Shown: piece by piece, positions 1-8,744 of the stretch | Layout: every line of letters starts with the position of its first letter | How positions within the stretch are numbered: position 1 is the stretch's first letter | Notes under the pieces: model-generated | Seen by the model: only the letters and a program-made list of their open reading frames with translations | Told to the model about the DNA's origin: nothing | Database searches by the model: none | Assembly (NCBI RefSeq): GCF_023015805.1 | Contig: NZ_JALKBA010000006.1 | Location: 62,001-126,000 of the forward strand | Length of the DNA stretch: 64,000 nt | From: Cellulophaga sp. F20128 | GTDB taxonomy: Bacteria > Bacteroidota > Bacteroidia > Flavobacteriales > Flavobacteriaceae | Direction of reading: 5' to 3' | Translations under genes and position numbers: made by a program

Positions 1-516
1 ATCTTTTTTTCATGCGGTTCAAAAACAATATCAGAACCTAAGCTTAGCATTTATGACATCGCAATTAATGAAATAACAGGATCTCCTATTGATTTGGCTG
101 ATTTTAAAGGTAAAAAAATACTTTTTGTAAACGTAGCTTCTAAATGTGGATTTACGGGTCAGTATAAAGAGTTACAGCAACTCTACAACACCTACCAAGA
201 CAAGCTAATGATTATTGGTTTACCTTGTAACCAATTTGGAAGCCAAGAAGCAGGTTCTAACGAAGAAATTGAAACCTTTTGTCAATTAAATTACGGTGTA
301 ACTTTTTTAATGACCGAAAAAATAAGTGTCAAAGGAGACAAGCAACATCCATTGTACGCCTGGTTAACACAAAAAGAGCGCAATGGTAAAACCAATACAA
401 CCGTAAAATGGAATTTTCAAAAATATTTGGTAGATGAAAAAGGTAGGTTAATAGACTACTTCTATTCTACTACAAATCCGTTAAGTAAAAAAATAACAAA
501 ACATATAACGGGCTAA
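1..516 (+). CDS. Glutathione peroxidase, lipoprotein form (5' end outside window)
   Basis: Thiol peroxidase of the glutathione peroxidase family, which reduces peroxides. The frame is open from base 1, so the true start lies upstream of the window. The first visible residues (IFFSCGSK) look like the end of a lipoprotein signal peptide with a lipobox Cys, so the enzyme is probably anchored in the periplasm. Family motifs are clear: NVASKCGFT with the peroxidatic Cys (not selenocysteine), LPCNQFGSQE with the conserved Gln, and WNFQKYLVD near the end. Most of the mature protein is present and it stops at 514-516. A TTG at 94 could be taken as a start but would cut off the first conserved strand. 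Confidence 0.9.
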   Translation: MFFSCGSKTISEPKLSIYDIAINEITGSPIDLADFKGKKILFVNVASKCGFTGQYKELQQLYNTYQDKLMIIGLPCNQFGSQEAGSNEEIETFCQLNYGVTFLMTEKISVKGDKQHPLYAWLTQKERNGKTNTTVKWNFQKYLVDEKGRLIDYFYSTTNPLSKKITKHITG

Positions 517-675
517 GACATAGCTTGTATATTTAGAAACAGTTAGGTCTTAGATCAACTACATCAAAGTATACACCATACACCAAGAAAGATAGGCTTG
601 CTACAATAAACTACTTTAAGTACATTTTCTAGTTTGTAAAGCAGGAGATACAATGTAGATATAAAAAACGCACTT

Positions 676-1137
676 ATGAAACTAGCTAAATTTACCACAC
701 TTTTCCTTGTTTTAAATTTCGGCGCCTTAGCACTGGGTATGTGGCTTATGAACAATGGCCCGCAAACCACTTGGTACATGCAACTGAATAAGGCTCCTTG
801 GACGCCTCCAGGTTGGGTTTTTGGTTTTGCTTGGACCACCATAATGATTTGCTTTGCCTTTTATATGGCGTATGTAGCAAAAAACAGCAACAACTTTAAG
901 TATATTATTCCCTTTGCCCTACAGTGGCTTTTAAATGTTGGGTGGAATTATGCCTTTTTTAACCAACATTATGTTGGCATAGGATTACTTGTAATTGTTG
1001 CGCTAACACTAGTTGTTATTTACATCCCTTTACGCTACCGGAAAGAAACTGGAAATAAATGGCTCTTATTGCTTCCTTATTGTGTTTGGTTAATTATAGC
1101 AACTTCTTTAAATGCCTATATTTTAATCTATAACTAA
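676..1137 (+). CDS. tspO: TspO/MBR family tryptophan-rich sensory protein
   Basis: Integral membrane protein of the TspO/peripheral benzodiazepine receptor family, which binds tetrapyrroles and related ligands. At 153 residues it has the family's usual size, with five hydrophobic segments. Diagnostic motifs are visible: NKAPWTPPGWVFGFAWTT, LNVGWNYAFF and a C-terminal LPYCVWLIIATSLNAYI. The next gene starts on the base after this stop codon, so the two are probably translated together. The physiological role in flavobacteria (stress or light response) is inference. Confidence 0.93.
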   Translation: MKLAKFTTLFLVLNFGALALGMWLMNNGPQTTWYMQLNKAPWTPPGWVFGFAWTTIMICFAFYMAYVAKNSNNFKYIIPFALQWLLNVGWNYAFFNQHYVGIGLLVIVALTLVVIYIPLRYRKETGNKWLLLLPYCVWLIIATSLNAYILIYN

Positions 1138-1665
1138 ATGAAAATTTACCGCTTACATAAAAAACAAAATTTGCCAATAGGCATAGATACAGCTTGGGAA
1201 TTTTTATCGAATCCTGAAAATTTAAAAATTATTACTCCAGACTATATGGGGTTTAAAACACTTTCCGGAGCAGACAGACCCATGTACCAGGGGCAGGTCA
1301 TACAGTATAGCGTAACTCCTGTGTTAGGGATAAAAACAAAATGGGTGACAGAAATCACCCATATGGTGCCAAACCAATATTTTGTAGATGAACAGCGCTT
1401 TGGCCCCTATGCATTTTGGCACCACAAACACTTTATAAAAGAAATAAATGGTGGTGTAGAAATGGAAGATATTATTGACTATAAGCTGCCTTTAGGGATA
1501 ATAGGTGAACTTGTGCAGCCATTTCTTGTACAACCAAAGTTAGATGAGATTTTTAGCTATAGAAAAACGAAGTTAGTCCAGTTATTTGGCACCTATGAAC
1601 AGCAAGAGGGTAACTTATGCTTTGCTAACAATGCAGAAGTACGACCAGAATACAAGGAAAAATAA
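1138..1665 (+). CDS. SRPBCC family ligand-binding protein
   Basis: Soluble 175-residue protein of the SRPBCC (START/Bet v1-like) superfamily, a fold with a hydrophobic ligand cavity. The N-terminal pattern (AWEFLSNPENLKIITPDYMGF) and the RFGPYAFWHHKHFIKE and LGIIGELVQPFLVQPKLDEIFSYR segments resemble the subgroup often annotated as cell-division-inhibitor-like or ligand-binding SRPBCC proteins. It starts exactly where tspO ends, which suggests a two-gene operon and possibly a shared hydrophobic ligand. The ligand is unknown. Confidence 0.75.
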   Translation: MKIYRLHKKQNLPIGIDTAWEFLSNPENLKIITPDYMGFKTLSGADRPMYQGQVIQYSVTPVLGIKTKWVTEITHMVPNQYFVDEQRFGPYAFWHHKHFIKEINGGVEMEDIIDYKLPLGIIGELVQPFLVQPKLDEIFSYRKTKLVQLFGTYEQQEGNLCFANNAEVRPEYKEK

Positions 1666-1864
1666 ACTTCCCGACATTAAATTAGTGTCATTTTATTTCA
1701 CGAAATAACAATTCTTCGGATTTTTTCCTTATCTTATAGTGTTCTCTTGTAGATATTAGTAACAGTACCACTCCCCCAATTCCAATTCATTTCTTACTTT
1801 GATTCCTAAAAATTATTAAATTATGGAAGCAAATTATTAATTACTTTTTAAAACCAAATGTAGT

Positions 1865-2311
1865 ATGATTGATATCTTAAGATTACTGTTTGAATTTGGT
1901 TCTGTAATTGTATTTTGTATGTTACAATTTATTATCTACCCTTCCTTAAAATTCTATTCTAAAGATGAATTAATAAAGTGGTACCACTTGGAAAGAGATC
2001 GTATCTTTTTATTTGCCGTTATTTTAGCTCCTGGGCATTTAATAGTGTCCGTTTTTCAACTTTTAAACAGACAAGATGCTTATACAATGACAAGCATTGG
2101 GGTTATTTTCCTTTTATGGCTGCATCATTTTATGATTGTAGAACCAAAACATCGTAAAATAATAGCGGGCATAGGTTCTACGGATCAGATATTGAATAGT
2201 ATCACAAAAAACAACCTAGCACGAATACTGGTATTAGTATTCTTACTAGGTTGGTCTATATATAATACGATACTAGAAACCGATCTGTGGTTAAGCAGTT
2301 CTAGGAATTAG
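1865..2311 (+). CDS. Small integral membrane protein, unknown function
   Basis: A 148-residue protein with about four hydrophobic segments (near residues 5-25, 48-68, 75-92 and 120-138). A HHFMIVEPKHRKIIAG stretch between segments three and four carries the only charged conserved-looking residues. I do not recognise a named family. It ends immediately before the stop of the convergent murA gene, with no intergenic base, so the two transcripts probably overlap at their 3' ends. Confidence 0.7.
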   Translation: MIDILRLLFEFGSVIVFCMLQFIIYPSLKFYSKDELIKWYHLERDRIFLFAVILAPGHLIVSVFQLLNRQDAYTMTSIGVIFLLWLHHFMIVEPKHRKIIAGIGSTDQILNSITKNNLARILVLVFLLGWSIYNTILETDLWLSSSRN

Positions 2312-3619
2312 TTACACTCTTGTAATTTTTGCACCAATAGCTTGCAAACGCTCATCAATATTTTCATACCCGCGATCTATTTGCTCTATATTGTGAATGG
2401 TAGAAGTTCCTTTTGCAGATAAGGCTGCAATTAGTAACGAAACACCAGCTCTAATATCTGGAGATACCATTGTAGTTGCTTTTAAGGTAGATTTAAAATC
2501 GTGCCCAATGACCGTTGCTCTATGTGGATCACAAAGAATAACTTTTGCACCCATATCTAATAATTTATCGACAAAGAACAGACGACTTTCAAACATTTTT
2601 TGATGAATTAAAACTTCACCACGAGCTTGGGTAGCCACCACTAGAATGATACTTAATAGATCTGGAGTTAATCCAGGCCATGGCGCATCGGCAATGGTTA
2701 AGATAGAGCCGTCAATATAGTTTTGGATTTCATACCCATCTTTATGTTCAGGAATATAAATATCATCACCTCTTCGCTCTAACTGAATTCCAAGTTTTTG
2801 AAAAACCGTAGGTATTTGTCCTAGATCATCCCAACTTACATTTTTAATAGTAAGTTCACTTTTTGTCATTGCAGCCAAACCAATCCAACTCCCAATTTCA
2901 ATCATATCGGGGAGCATTCTGTGTTCTGTACCGCCCAAAGCGTCTACACCTTCTATAGTTAATAGATTAGAACCTACTCCCGAAATTTTTGCGCCCATCC
3001 TATTTAACATCTTACAGAGCTGTTGTAAATAGGGCTCGCAAGCTGCATTATAGATGGTCGTTGTTCCTTCTGCCAATACAGCAGCCATAACAATATTTGC
3101 GGTTCCGGTAACCGAAGCTTCATCTAAAAGCATGTAAGTGCCTTTTAATTTTTTAGCTTCAACTCCGTAAAAATATTCCTCTTTATTGTATCTAAATTTA
3201 GCTCCAAGTTTAATAAAACCTTCAAAATGGGTATCCAATCGTCTTCTTCCAATTTTATCCCCACCTGGTTTTGGAATATATCCTTTACCAAAGCGAGATA
3301 ACAAGGGGCCTACAAGCATTATTGAACCTCTTAGTCCACGCCCGTCTTCTTTAAACTGATCGGATTGTAAGTATTCTAAATTAACATCATCCGCTTTAAA
3401 CGTATACGATCCTTTGCCTCGTTTCTGAATTTTAACACCCAAATCTTCTAGCAAAGCAATTAGCTTGTTCACATCTACGATATCGGGTATATTATTAATA
3501 TGAACCTCTTCTGGAGTAAGTAATACAGCGCAAAGTATTTGTAAAGCTTCGTTTTTTGCACCTTGTGGAGTTATTTCTCCTTGCAGACGATGACCGCCTT
3601 CAATTTTAAATGTTCCCAT
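2312..3619 (-). CDS. murA: UDP-N-acetylglucosamine 1-carboxyvinyltransferase (MurA), Asp active-site variant
   Basis: Catalyses the first committed step of peptidoglycan synthesis, transferring enolpyruvate from PEP to UDP-GlcNAc in the cytoplasm. The 435-residue length and motifs fit MurA: GAKNEALQILCAVLL near the N-terminus (Lys and Asn of the active site), LPDMIEIGSW, and DIRAGVSLLIAALSA near the C-terminus. At the mobile-loop position where E. coli has Cys115, this protein reads KPGGDKIGRRRLD, placing Asp121 there. The Asp form is known in other bacteria to be insensitive to fosfomycin. The gene is followed 14 bp upstream by the DUF4290 gene, forming a likely minus-strand operon with it and the DUF493 gene. 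Confidence 0.96.
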   Translation of the reverse strand: MGTFKIEGGHRLQGEITPQGAKNEALQILCAVLLTPEEVHINNIPDIVDVNKLIALLEDLGVKIQKRGKGSYTFKADDVNLEYLQSDQFKEDGRGLRGSIMLVGPLLSRFGKGYIPKPGGDKIGRRRLDTHFEGFIKLGAKFRYNKEEYFYGVEAKKLKGTYMLLDEASVTGTANIVMAAVLAEGTTTIYNAACEPYLQQLCKMLNRMGAKISGVGSNLLTIEGVDALGGTEHRMLPDMIEIGSWIGLAAMTKSELTIKNVSWDDLGQIPTVFQKLGIQLERRGDDIYIPEHKDGYEIQNYIDGSILTIADAPWPGLTPDLLSIILVVATQARGEVLIHQKMFESRLFFVDKLLDMGAKVILCDPHRATVIGHDFKSTLKATTMVSPDIRAGVSLLIAALSAKGTSTIHNIEQIDRGYENIDERLQAIGAKITRV

Positions 3620-3633
3620 TTAAGATAAGAATA

Positions 3634-4305
3634 TTAATACCGTTTTTTACCGCGGTTGTTTGTATTATTATTATTTGATCTTTGATTGCTCTTTCCATTG
3701 GTATACCTAGAATTAGATTTCGCAACCTTATTTTTTAAGAATTGTCCGCTATCTGTTAAGGTTTCTTCCTTTTTAGCAAAATCTATTCTTCCATCACTTA
3801 ACTCATATAAATGTTTAAAGATGGCACTGTCATCAACCACATCTTTATTCCAATTTAAGTAGCATTTTTTCATGTGATTTGCAATAGCGTATTCTAAGCC
3901 ATCTCTCATATCACCTTCTTCCCACTCTACTGCAACATCTATCATACGTTTTATGTTATTCCCATAAAACCTGTATTTTGGAAAATTCTGAGGATACTCT
4001 AACGGCTCTGGTCGCTCTTGCAACATTTCCTTTGTAGTTATGGGGAATGGTGATTCTACATCCAATTTAAAATCGGACATGATGAATAACTGGTCCCATA
4101 ATTTATGTTGGAAATCTGGCACATCTCTTAGGTGAGGTTGTAAATTGCCCATCACACTAATAATAGATTTGGCTATTTTATTACGTTCTTCTGTATCTTC
4201 TATAGATACAGCATAGTCTACCATTTTTTGAAAATGACGACCGTATTCAGGAATAATGAGCTGACTGCGCTCAGTATTATATTCTAAGTTTTCTACTAAA
4301 TTCAA
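3634..4305 (-). CDS. DUF4290 domain protein
   Basis: A 223-residue protein of the Bacteroidota-specific DUF4290 family, function unknown. Recognisable segments are LEYNTERSQLIIPEYGRH at residues 7-24, the VMGNLQPHLRDVPDFQHKLW stretch in the middle, and FYGNNIKRMIDVAVEWEEGD. The last 35 residues are low-complexity (SNSRYTNGKSN..NNNNTNNRGKKRY), probably disordered and basic, and might bind nucleic acid or peptidoglycan precursors. It is encoded directly upstream of murA, an arrangement I associate with flavobacteria, which hints at a cell-envelope role. Confidence 0.85.
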   Translation of the reverse strand: MNLVENLEYNTERSQLIIPEYGRHFQKMVDYAVSIEDTEERNKIAKSIISVMGNLQPHLRDVPDFQHKLWDQLFIMSDFKLDVESPFPITTKEMLQERPEPLEYPQNFPKYRFYGNNIKRMIDVAVEWEEGDMRDGLEYAIANHMKKCYLNWNKDVVDDSAIFKHLYELSDGRIDFAKKEETLTDSGQFLKNKVAKSNSRYTNGKSNQRSNNNNTNNRGKKRY

Positions 4306-4405
4306 ACTAATAAGATTTTTGCTTATTTATTTATAAACGTGAAGTTCTACGCTAATATTCTGCAAATTACTAAATAAATCAAACAAATACCAATTCTATA
4401 CCATT

Positions 4406-4693
4406 TTATAACGATATCACCCCTTTTATTTCGCCTACTTCTTTATATTTAGCGATAACAGCAGTCGGGTTTTTCATATTTACAGTTATGGAAACACTCG
4501 TATATTTTCCATTTTTAGACTTTTTTGATTCTATTACAGCCCCTGTATTATCAAATATATTCTGTATTTGTAAAGCCTTATCCGTATTTGTTGGCACTAT
4601 AAATTTGTAGAGGTAATCTGCTGGCCAACTGTTGTTTACTTCCAGTTGCTCTTTTAAGCGTGCGTAAAAATCCTCTGGGTTATCAGTGTTCAT
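4406..4693 (-). CDS. DUF493 family protein (YbeD-like)
   Basis: A 95-residue protein resembling the DUF493/YbeD family of small ferredoxin-like-fold regulators. It has FYARLKEQLEVNNSWPADYLYKFIVP at the N-terminus and the alternating strand pattern YTSVSITVNMKNPTAVIAKYKEVGEIKGVISL at the C-terminus, which is the family signature (the substrate-sensing ACT-like fold). It is divergent from the ATPase gene at 4790 and upstream of the DUF4290 gene. Confidence 0.8.
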   Translation of the reverse strand: MNTDNPEDFYARLKEQLEVNNSWPADYLYKFIVPTNTDKALQIQNIFDNTGAVIESKKSKNGKYTSVSITVNMKNPTAVIAKYKEVGEIKGVISL

Positions 4694-4742
4694 ACTCTAT
4701 TTTTTCTACAAATATAGTGCAATGGGTTTACCCATGCTACTT

Positions 4743-4771
4743 TTTGTATAGTTGCAATTTTAGTATCTTTG
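4743..4771 (+). promoter_or_regulatory. Candidate Bacteroidota promoter for ATPase-recQ-fmt operon
   Basis: A -33 TTTG at 4743-4746 and a -7 TATCTTTG at 4764-4771 are separated by 17 bp, matching the Bacteroidota sigma factor pattern TTTG...TAnnTTTG. The predicted start codon lies 18 bp further downstream at 4790. Confidence 0.5.
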
Positions 4772-4789
4772 CTGTATTAATCTACGCTA

Positions 4790-5332
4790 TTGAAACCAAA
4801 AAAAATAGTTCTTACTGGCGGCCCCAGTACCGGAAAAACTACAGTCATTGAGCAAATTAAAGCCATGGGCTTTTCTTGTTTGCACGAAATATCGAGAGAT
4901 GTCACCTTAGAAGCTAGAAATGAAGGCATTTCTCAGCTTTTTCTAACACAGCCTTTGTTGTTTAGTGATCGCTTACTCGCTGGAAGAATTGAGCAATTTA
5001 AAACTGCTGAAGGCATCGAAAGGGAGCAGGTTTTTTTAGATCGTGGTATTCCAGATATTGTTGCCTATCTGCAAGGAACCGATATTGCATATGGTGAAAA
5101 TTACACCAAAGCTTGTACCGATAATTGCTATGATGTTGTTTTTATTTTTCCGCCTTGGAAAGAAATACACGCCAACGATAATGAGCGGTATGAAGATTTT
5201 GACGAGGCCAAACGCATTCACCAACTCTTAGACAAAACGTATAAAAAGTTTGGTTATACGCCCCTTATAGTACCTCAAGGAACTGTTCTTGAGCGCACTA
5301 ATTTTATACTAAAATCTCTAAATATTAGCTAG
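4790..5332 (+). CDS. AAA-type ATPase/nucleotide kinase-like protein
   Basis: A 180-residue P-loop protein of the AAA_28 type. It shows a Walker A GGPSTGKTT at residues 10-18, a conserved HEISRDV segment, and FLDRGIPDIVAYL around residue 82 with the Asp expected at Walker B. The start is TTG at 4790: an in-frame stop lies 10 bp upstream and no ATG precedes the Walker A motif, so TTG is the only sensible choice. The stop overlaps the recQ start by one base. The substrate is unknown; related proteins are predicted nucleoside or metabolite kinases. Confidence 0.82.
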   Translation: MKPKKIVLTGGPSTGKTTVIEQIKAMGFSCLHEISRDVTLEARNEGISQLFLTQPLLFSDRLLAGRIEQFKTAEGIEREQVFLDRGIPDIVAYLQGTDIAYGENYTKACTDNCYDVVFIFPPWKEIHANDNERYEDFDEAKRIHQLLDKTYKKFGYTPLIVPQGTVLERTNFILKSLNIS

Positions 5333-7239
5333 TGCAAAAAAATCCAAAAGATATTTTGCAACACTATTGGGGGCACGCCGAATTTAGGGGTTCTCAAGAG
5401 AAAATTATTGCTAATATTCTAGATCAAAAAGACGTATTGGCCCTATTGCCTACAGGGGGTGGTAAATCTATTTGCTACCAAATACCCGCTCTTGCCATGG
5501 ATGGCATCTGCATTGTAGTATCTCCATTAATTGCATTAATACAAGACCAGGTAAATAGTTTAAGAGAAAAAGGCATTAAAGCAATTGCACTTACGGGTGG
5601 TATATCTTTTGACGAAGTCTCCAATCTCTTAGACAATTGTGTGTTTGGCGGATATAAATTTTTATACCTCTCCCCTGAGCGCCTGCAACAAGATGTGGTA
5701 AAGGAGCGTATTTTACAAATGAACGTGAACCTTATTGCCATAGATGAGGCCCATTGTATTTCTCAATGGGGCAATGATTTTAGACCCGCTTATAGAGATT
5801 GTTCTGTATTGCGAGAAATGTTTCCTGCCATTCCTGTTTTAGCCCTTACCGCCACGGCAACTAAAAAAGTAGCGGAAGACATTGTAGAGAACCTTCACTT
5901 TAGGACGAAACTAATTATCAAAGATTCTTTTTCAAGGGATAATATTACTTTTAAGGTCGTATGGAATGAAGACAAGCACTACCAATTAAAACAACTGTGT
6001 TCGCAAACAGACAAAAGCTGTATTGTCTACGTCCGCTCTAGACGAATGTCTGAACAAATATCCTCCTTTTTAAGCACGGCAGGATTTACCTCTACTTTTT
6101 TCCATGGTGGCATATCAAAAAAGGACAAAGAAAGCAAACTTAACCAATGGCTCACGAACAAAGTAAAAATAATGGTGGCTACCAATGCCTTTGGTATGGG
6201 TATAGACAAAGCAGATGTAGGTTTGGTTGTACACTTCCAAATTCCAGATAGTATAGAAAATTACTACCAGGAAGCAGGGAGAGCAGGGAGAAACGGGGCC
6301 CCGGCTGCAGCAATCTTGTTACTTAATAAAGAAGATGAATTACAGGTAAAAAGGCAATTTTTAAGCGTTCTACCCGATGTGGCTTTTTTAAAACTATTGT
6401 ACAACAAACTAAATAACTACTTGCAAATACCCTATGGCGAGGGATCTCAGGAAAAGTACCTATTAAATTTTAACACCTTTTGTTCTACGTATAAATTAAA
6501 TAGTTTGTTGACTTATAACGGACTCAAAATACTAGACCAGCATTCTGTTTTGTCGCTATCAGAAAACTATGCCAAACAGGCAACGGTAAAGTTTATCGCT
6601 TCCAAACAAGACCTTAACCACTATTTAAGTACGCACAAACATTTGGTGACCGTAGTACAAGCCCTTTTGCGAACTTATGGGGGAATTTTTGAATATGACA
6701 TCAAAATAAACACCCTTTTAATTGCTAAAAAAACAACAACTGATGAGGCACTTATAACCAAAACCTTAACCCAGTTACAAAAGGATGAAATCATTGAATA
6801 TACGGCCCAGCACAGTGATTTAGAGCTTACATTTTTAGTGCCGCGAGAAGACGACCAGACCATACATAGCTTTTCTAGAAAAGCAAAAGAATTGCAGCAG
6901 GTTAAAATAGACAATATAGATCAGATGATTCAGTATATCAAGAATGATACTGTTTGTAGAAACATACAATTGCTGGCGTATTTTGGAGAAAAAAAGAAGC
7001 GATGTGGTCAATGTGATGTATGCTTAAAACACGTACAATTAGACAGTTCTGTGATCGCTATAGCTGAGAGTGAAATTTTGATTATCTTAAAGTATGGGAC
7101 TATGAGCTCCAGAAAACTAATACAAACACTACCTTACAAAGAGACTATTGTTTTGGAAGCCTTACAAAATTTATTAGAGGACCAAAAAATAGAAATAAAC
7201 GAACAGAACCAATATCAAACACAACACATAGATGACTGA
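5332..7239 (+). CDS. recQ: RecQ-family ATP-dependent DNA helicase
   Basis: 3'-5' DNA helicase of the RecQ family acting in recombination and replication-fork repair. Seen in order: Walker A TGGGKS at residues 41-46, IDEAHCISQWGNDFRPAYRD (motif II plus the RecQ aromatic loop), LALTATAT (motif III), ATNAFGMGIDKADV and QEAGRAGRNG (motifs V-VI), and a C-terminal zinc-binding cluster CRNIQLLAYF..CGQCDVC. At 635 residues it is a typical core RecQ with a shortened C-terminal region and no obvious HRDC domain. The start is GTG at 5332, overlapping the previous stop by one base. The 3' end overlaps fmt by 8 bp, so the three genes form one operon. Confidence 0.95.
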   Translation: MQKNPKDILQHYWGHAEFRGSQEKIIANILDQKDVLALLPTGGGKSICYQIPALAMDGICIVVSPLIALIQDQVNSLREKGIKAIALTGGISFDEVSNLLDNCVFGGYKFLYLSPERLQQDVVKERILQMNVNLIAIDEAHCISQWGNDFRPAYRDCSVLREMFPAIPVLALTATATKKVAEDIVENLHFRTKLIIKDSFSRDNITFKVVWNEDKHYQLKQLCSQTDKSCIVYVRSRRMSEQISSFLSTAGFTSTFFHGGISKKDKESKLNQWLTNKVKIMVATNAFGMGIDKADVGLVVHFQIPDSIENYYQEAGRAGRNGAPAAAILLLNKEDELQVKRQFLSVLPDVAFLKLLYNKLNNYLQIPYGEGSQEKYLLNFNTFCSTYKLNSLLTYNGLKILDQHSVLSLSENYAKQATVKFIASKQDLNHYLSTHKHLVTVVQALLRTYGGIFEYDIKINTLLIAKKTTTDEALITKTLTQLQKDEIIEYTAQHSDLELTFLVPREDDQTIHSFSRKAKELQQVKIDNIDQMIQYIKNDTVCRNIQLLAYFGEKKKRCGQCDVCLKHVQLDSSVIAIAESEILIILKYGTMSSRKLIQTLPYKETIVLEALQNLLEDQKIEINEQNQYQTQHIDD

Positions 7240-8179
7240 TTTACGCATTGTTTTTATGGGAACACCAGAATTTGCCGTAACTATTTTAGACAGTTTACTG
7301 CAGCATAACTACACTATTGTTGGTGTAATAACTGCGGCAGACAAACCGGCTGGCCGGGGTAGAAAAATGCATACCTCTGCTGTAAAACAATATGCAGAAG
7401 CAAAGAATCTAACTATTTTACAACCTACAAACCTTAAAAGTCCTGAGTTTTTAACCGAATTAGAAAGCTTGCAAGCCAACTTACAGATCATTGTGGCTTT
7501 TAGAATGCTCCCTAAAGTAGTATGGCAGATGCCCAAATACGGTACTTTTAACCTACACGCATCTTTACTACCGCAATACCGAGGGGCTGCTCCTATTAAT
7601 TGGGCCATTATAAATGGAGAAACCGAAACGGGTGTCACCACCTTCTTTATTGATGACAAGATTGATACCGGTGAAATTATCTTAAATGAGAAAATTGCAA
7701 TTACTAAGGAAGAAAACGCAGGGGTTTTACACGACAAACTAATGCATCTTGGAGCAGAGTTAGTTGTACAAACAGTACAACTCATTGAAGAAAACAAAGT
7801 AAAGACCAAAAAACAGGACGATACTAAGACTCTAAAACTTGCGTATAAGATTCATAAGGACACTTGTAAAATAGATTGGAATCAAGACCTCCCTACTACC
7901 TATAATTTAATACGAGGGCTAAGTCCTTATCCTGCTGCTTGGACAACCTTATATAATGAAGATGCCGGCACAACCGTAAAAATTTACACCACAGCAATTG
8001 AAAAAAGCACACACAATTTAAAAATTGGGAGTTTGGTATTTGATAAAAAAACCATAAAAGTAGCGGTACCTAATGGCTATTTAAATGTGTTAGAATTACA
8101 GCTATCTGGCAAGCGTAGAATGAAAACTATTGATGTTTTAAACGGCTTACAACTGAAAGAAACAGCCTATTTCAGCTAA
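7232..8179 (+). CDS. fmt: Methionyl-tRNA formyltransferase
   Basis: Formylates initiator Met-tRNA using 10-formyltetrahydrofolate. The 315-residue length is typical. The N-terminal hydrolase-like domain shows VFMGTPEFAV, then NLHASLLPQYRGAAPI with catalytic Asn and His, then DDKIDTGEI with the catalytic Asp. The C-terminal OB-fold tRNA-binding domain begins near residue 205 (IRGLSPYPAAWT). It overlaps the recQ 3' end by 8 bp, which indicates translational coupling. Confidence 0.96.
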   Translation: MTDLRIVFMGTPEFAVTILDSLLQHNYTIVGVITAADKPAGRGRKMHTSAVKQYAEAKNLTILQPTNLKSPEFLTELESLQANLQIIVAFRMLPKVVWQMPKYGTFNLHASLLPQYRGAAPINWAIINGETETGVTTFFIDDKIDTGEIILNEKIAITKEENAGVLHDKLMHLGAELVVQTVQLIEENKVKTKKQDDTKTLKLAYKIHKDTCKIDWNQDLPTTYNLIRGLSPYPAAWTTLYNEDAGTTVKIYTTAIEKSTHNLKIGSLVFDKKTIKVAVPNGYLNVLELQLSGKRRMKTIDVLNGLQLKETAYFS

Positions 8180-8279
8180 GTTCGCTTCATTTTAGCCTCA
8201 AAAAAGTGTAAAAAATGCCCTACTTTATTAACAAACCGTCCTAGTTATTAACAAAATGGTGCATTTCACCTAATTTTAC

Positions 8280-8309
8280 TTGCGTTAACGCTAAATCCAT
8301 ATAAATTTG
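8280..8309 (+). promoter_or_regulatory. Candidate promoter of the HU gene
   Basis: A -33-like TTG at 8280-8282 and a -7 TAAATTTG at 8302-8309, 19 bp apart, fit the Bacteroidota consensus. A leader of about 40 nt rich in A and T would follow before the ATG at 8357, typical of highly expressed genes in this phylum. Confidence 0.5.
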
Positions 8310-8356
8310 TTAGAAGAATATAAGTTATTAAAAACAACAATTAATTTTATTTAATT

Positions 8357-8629
8357 ATGAACAAAACAGAATTAATCGATGCAATGGCAGCTGACGCTGG
8401 CATCACTAAAGCAGCAGCAAAGAAAGCATTAGAGTCTTTTTTAGGAAACGTTGAAGGATCACTTAAAAAAGGTGGTAGAGTTTCTTTAGTAGGATTTGGA
8501 TCATGGTCTGTATCTAGAAGAGAAGCTAGAGACGGTAGAAACCCTCAAACTGGTAAAACTATAAAAATAGCAGCTAAAAATGTTGTTAAATTTAAAGCAG
8601 GTACTGAGTTAAGCAGCTCTGTAAACTAA
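8357..8629 (+). CDS. HU-family DNA-binding protein
   Basis: A 90-residue histone-like protein that binds and bends DNA as a dimer. Family features are complete: NKTELIDAMAADAGITKAAAKKAL at the N-terminus, the arm region VGFGSWSVSRREARDGRNPQTGKTI with the intercalating Pro inside GRNPQTG, and a C-terminal AAKNVVKFKAGTEL. It is monocistronic, with its own promoter and a strong terminator directly after the stop. Confidence 0.96.
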   Translation: MNKTELIDAMAADAGITKAAAKKALESFLGNVEGSLKKGGRVSLVGFGSWSVSRREARDGRNPQTGKTIKIAAKNVVKFKAGTELSSSVN

Positions 8630-8648
8630 ACTGTATAGTTTTCAAAAT

Positions 8649-8684
8649 AAAAAAAGCACTTCTTTCATTAGAGGTGCTTTTTTA
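8649..8684 (+). terminator. Rho-independent terminator after the HU gene
   Basis: AAAAAGCAC and GGTGCTTTTT form a stem around a TTCTTTCATTAGA loop, followed by a T run. It begins about 20 bp after the HU stop codon. Confidence 0.85.
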
Positions 8685-8744
8685 TTGGCATATTTTTTAT
8701 TTTAAAAAAAAATAGTTACTTTAAAAGCATATTAATAAAATTAT

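Noticed and set aside
564-842. Minus-strand open frame opposite tspO
   Set aside because: It is antisense to a clear TspO coding sequence and has no family features.
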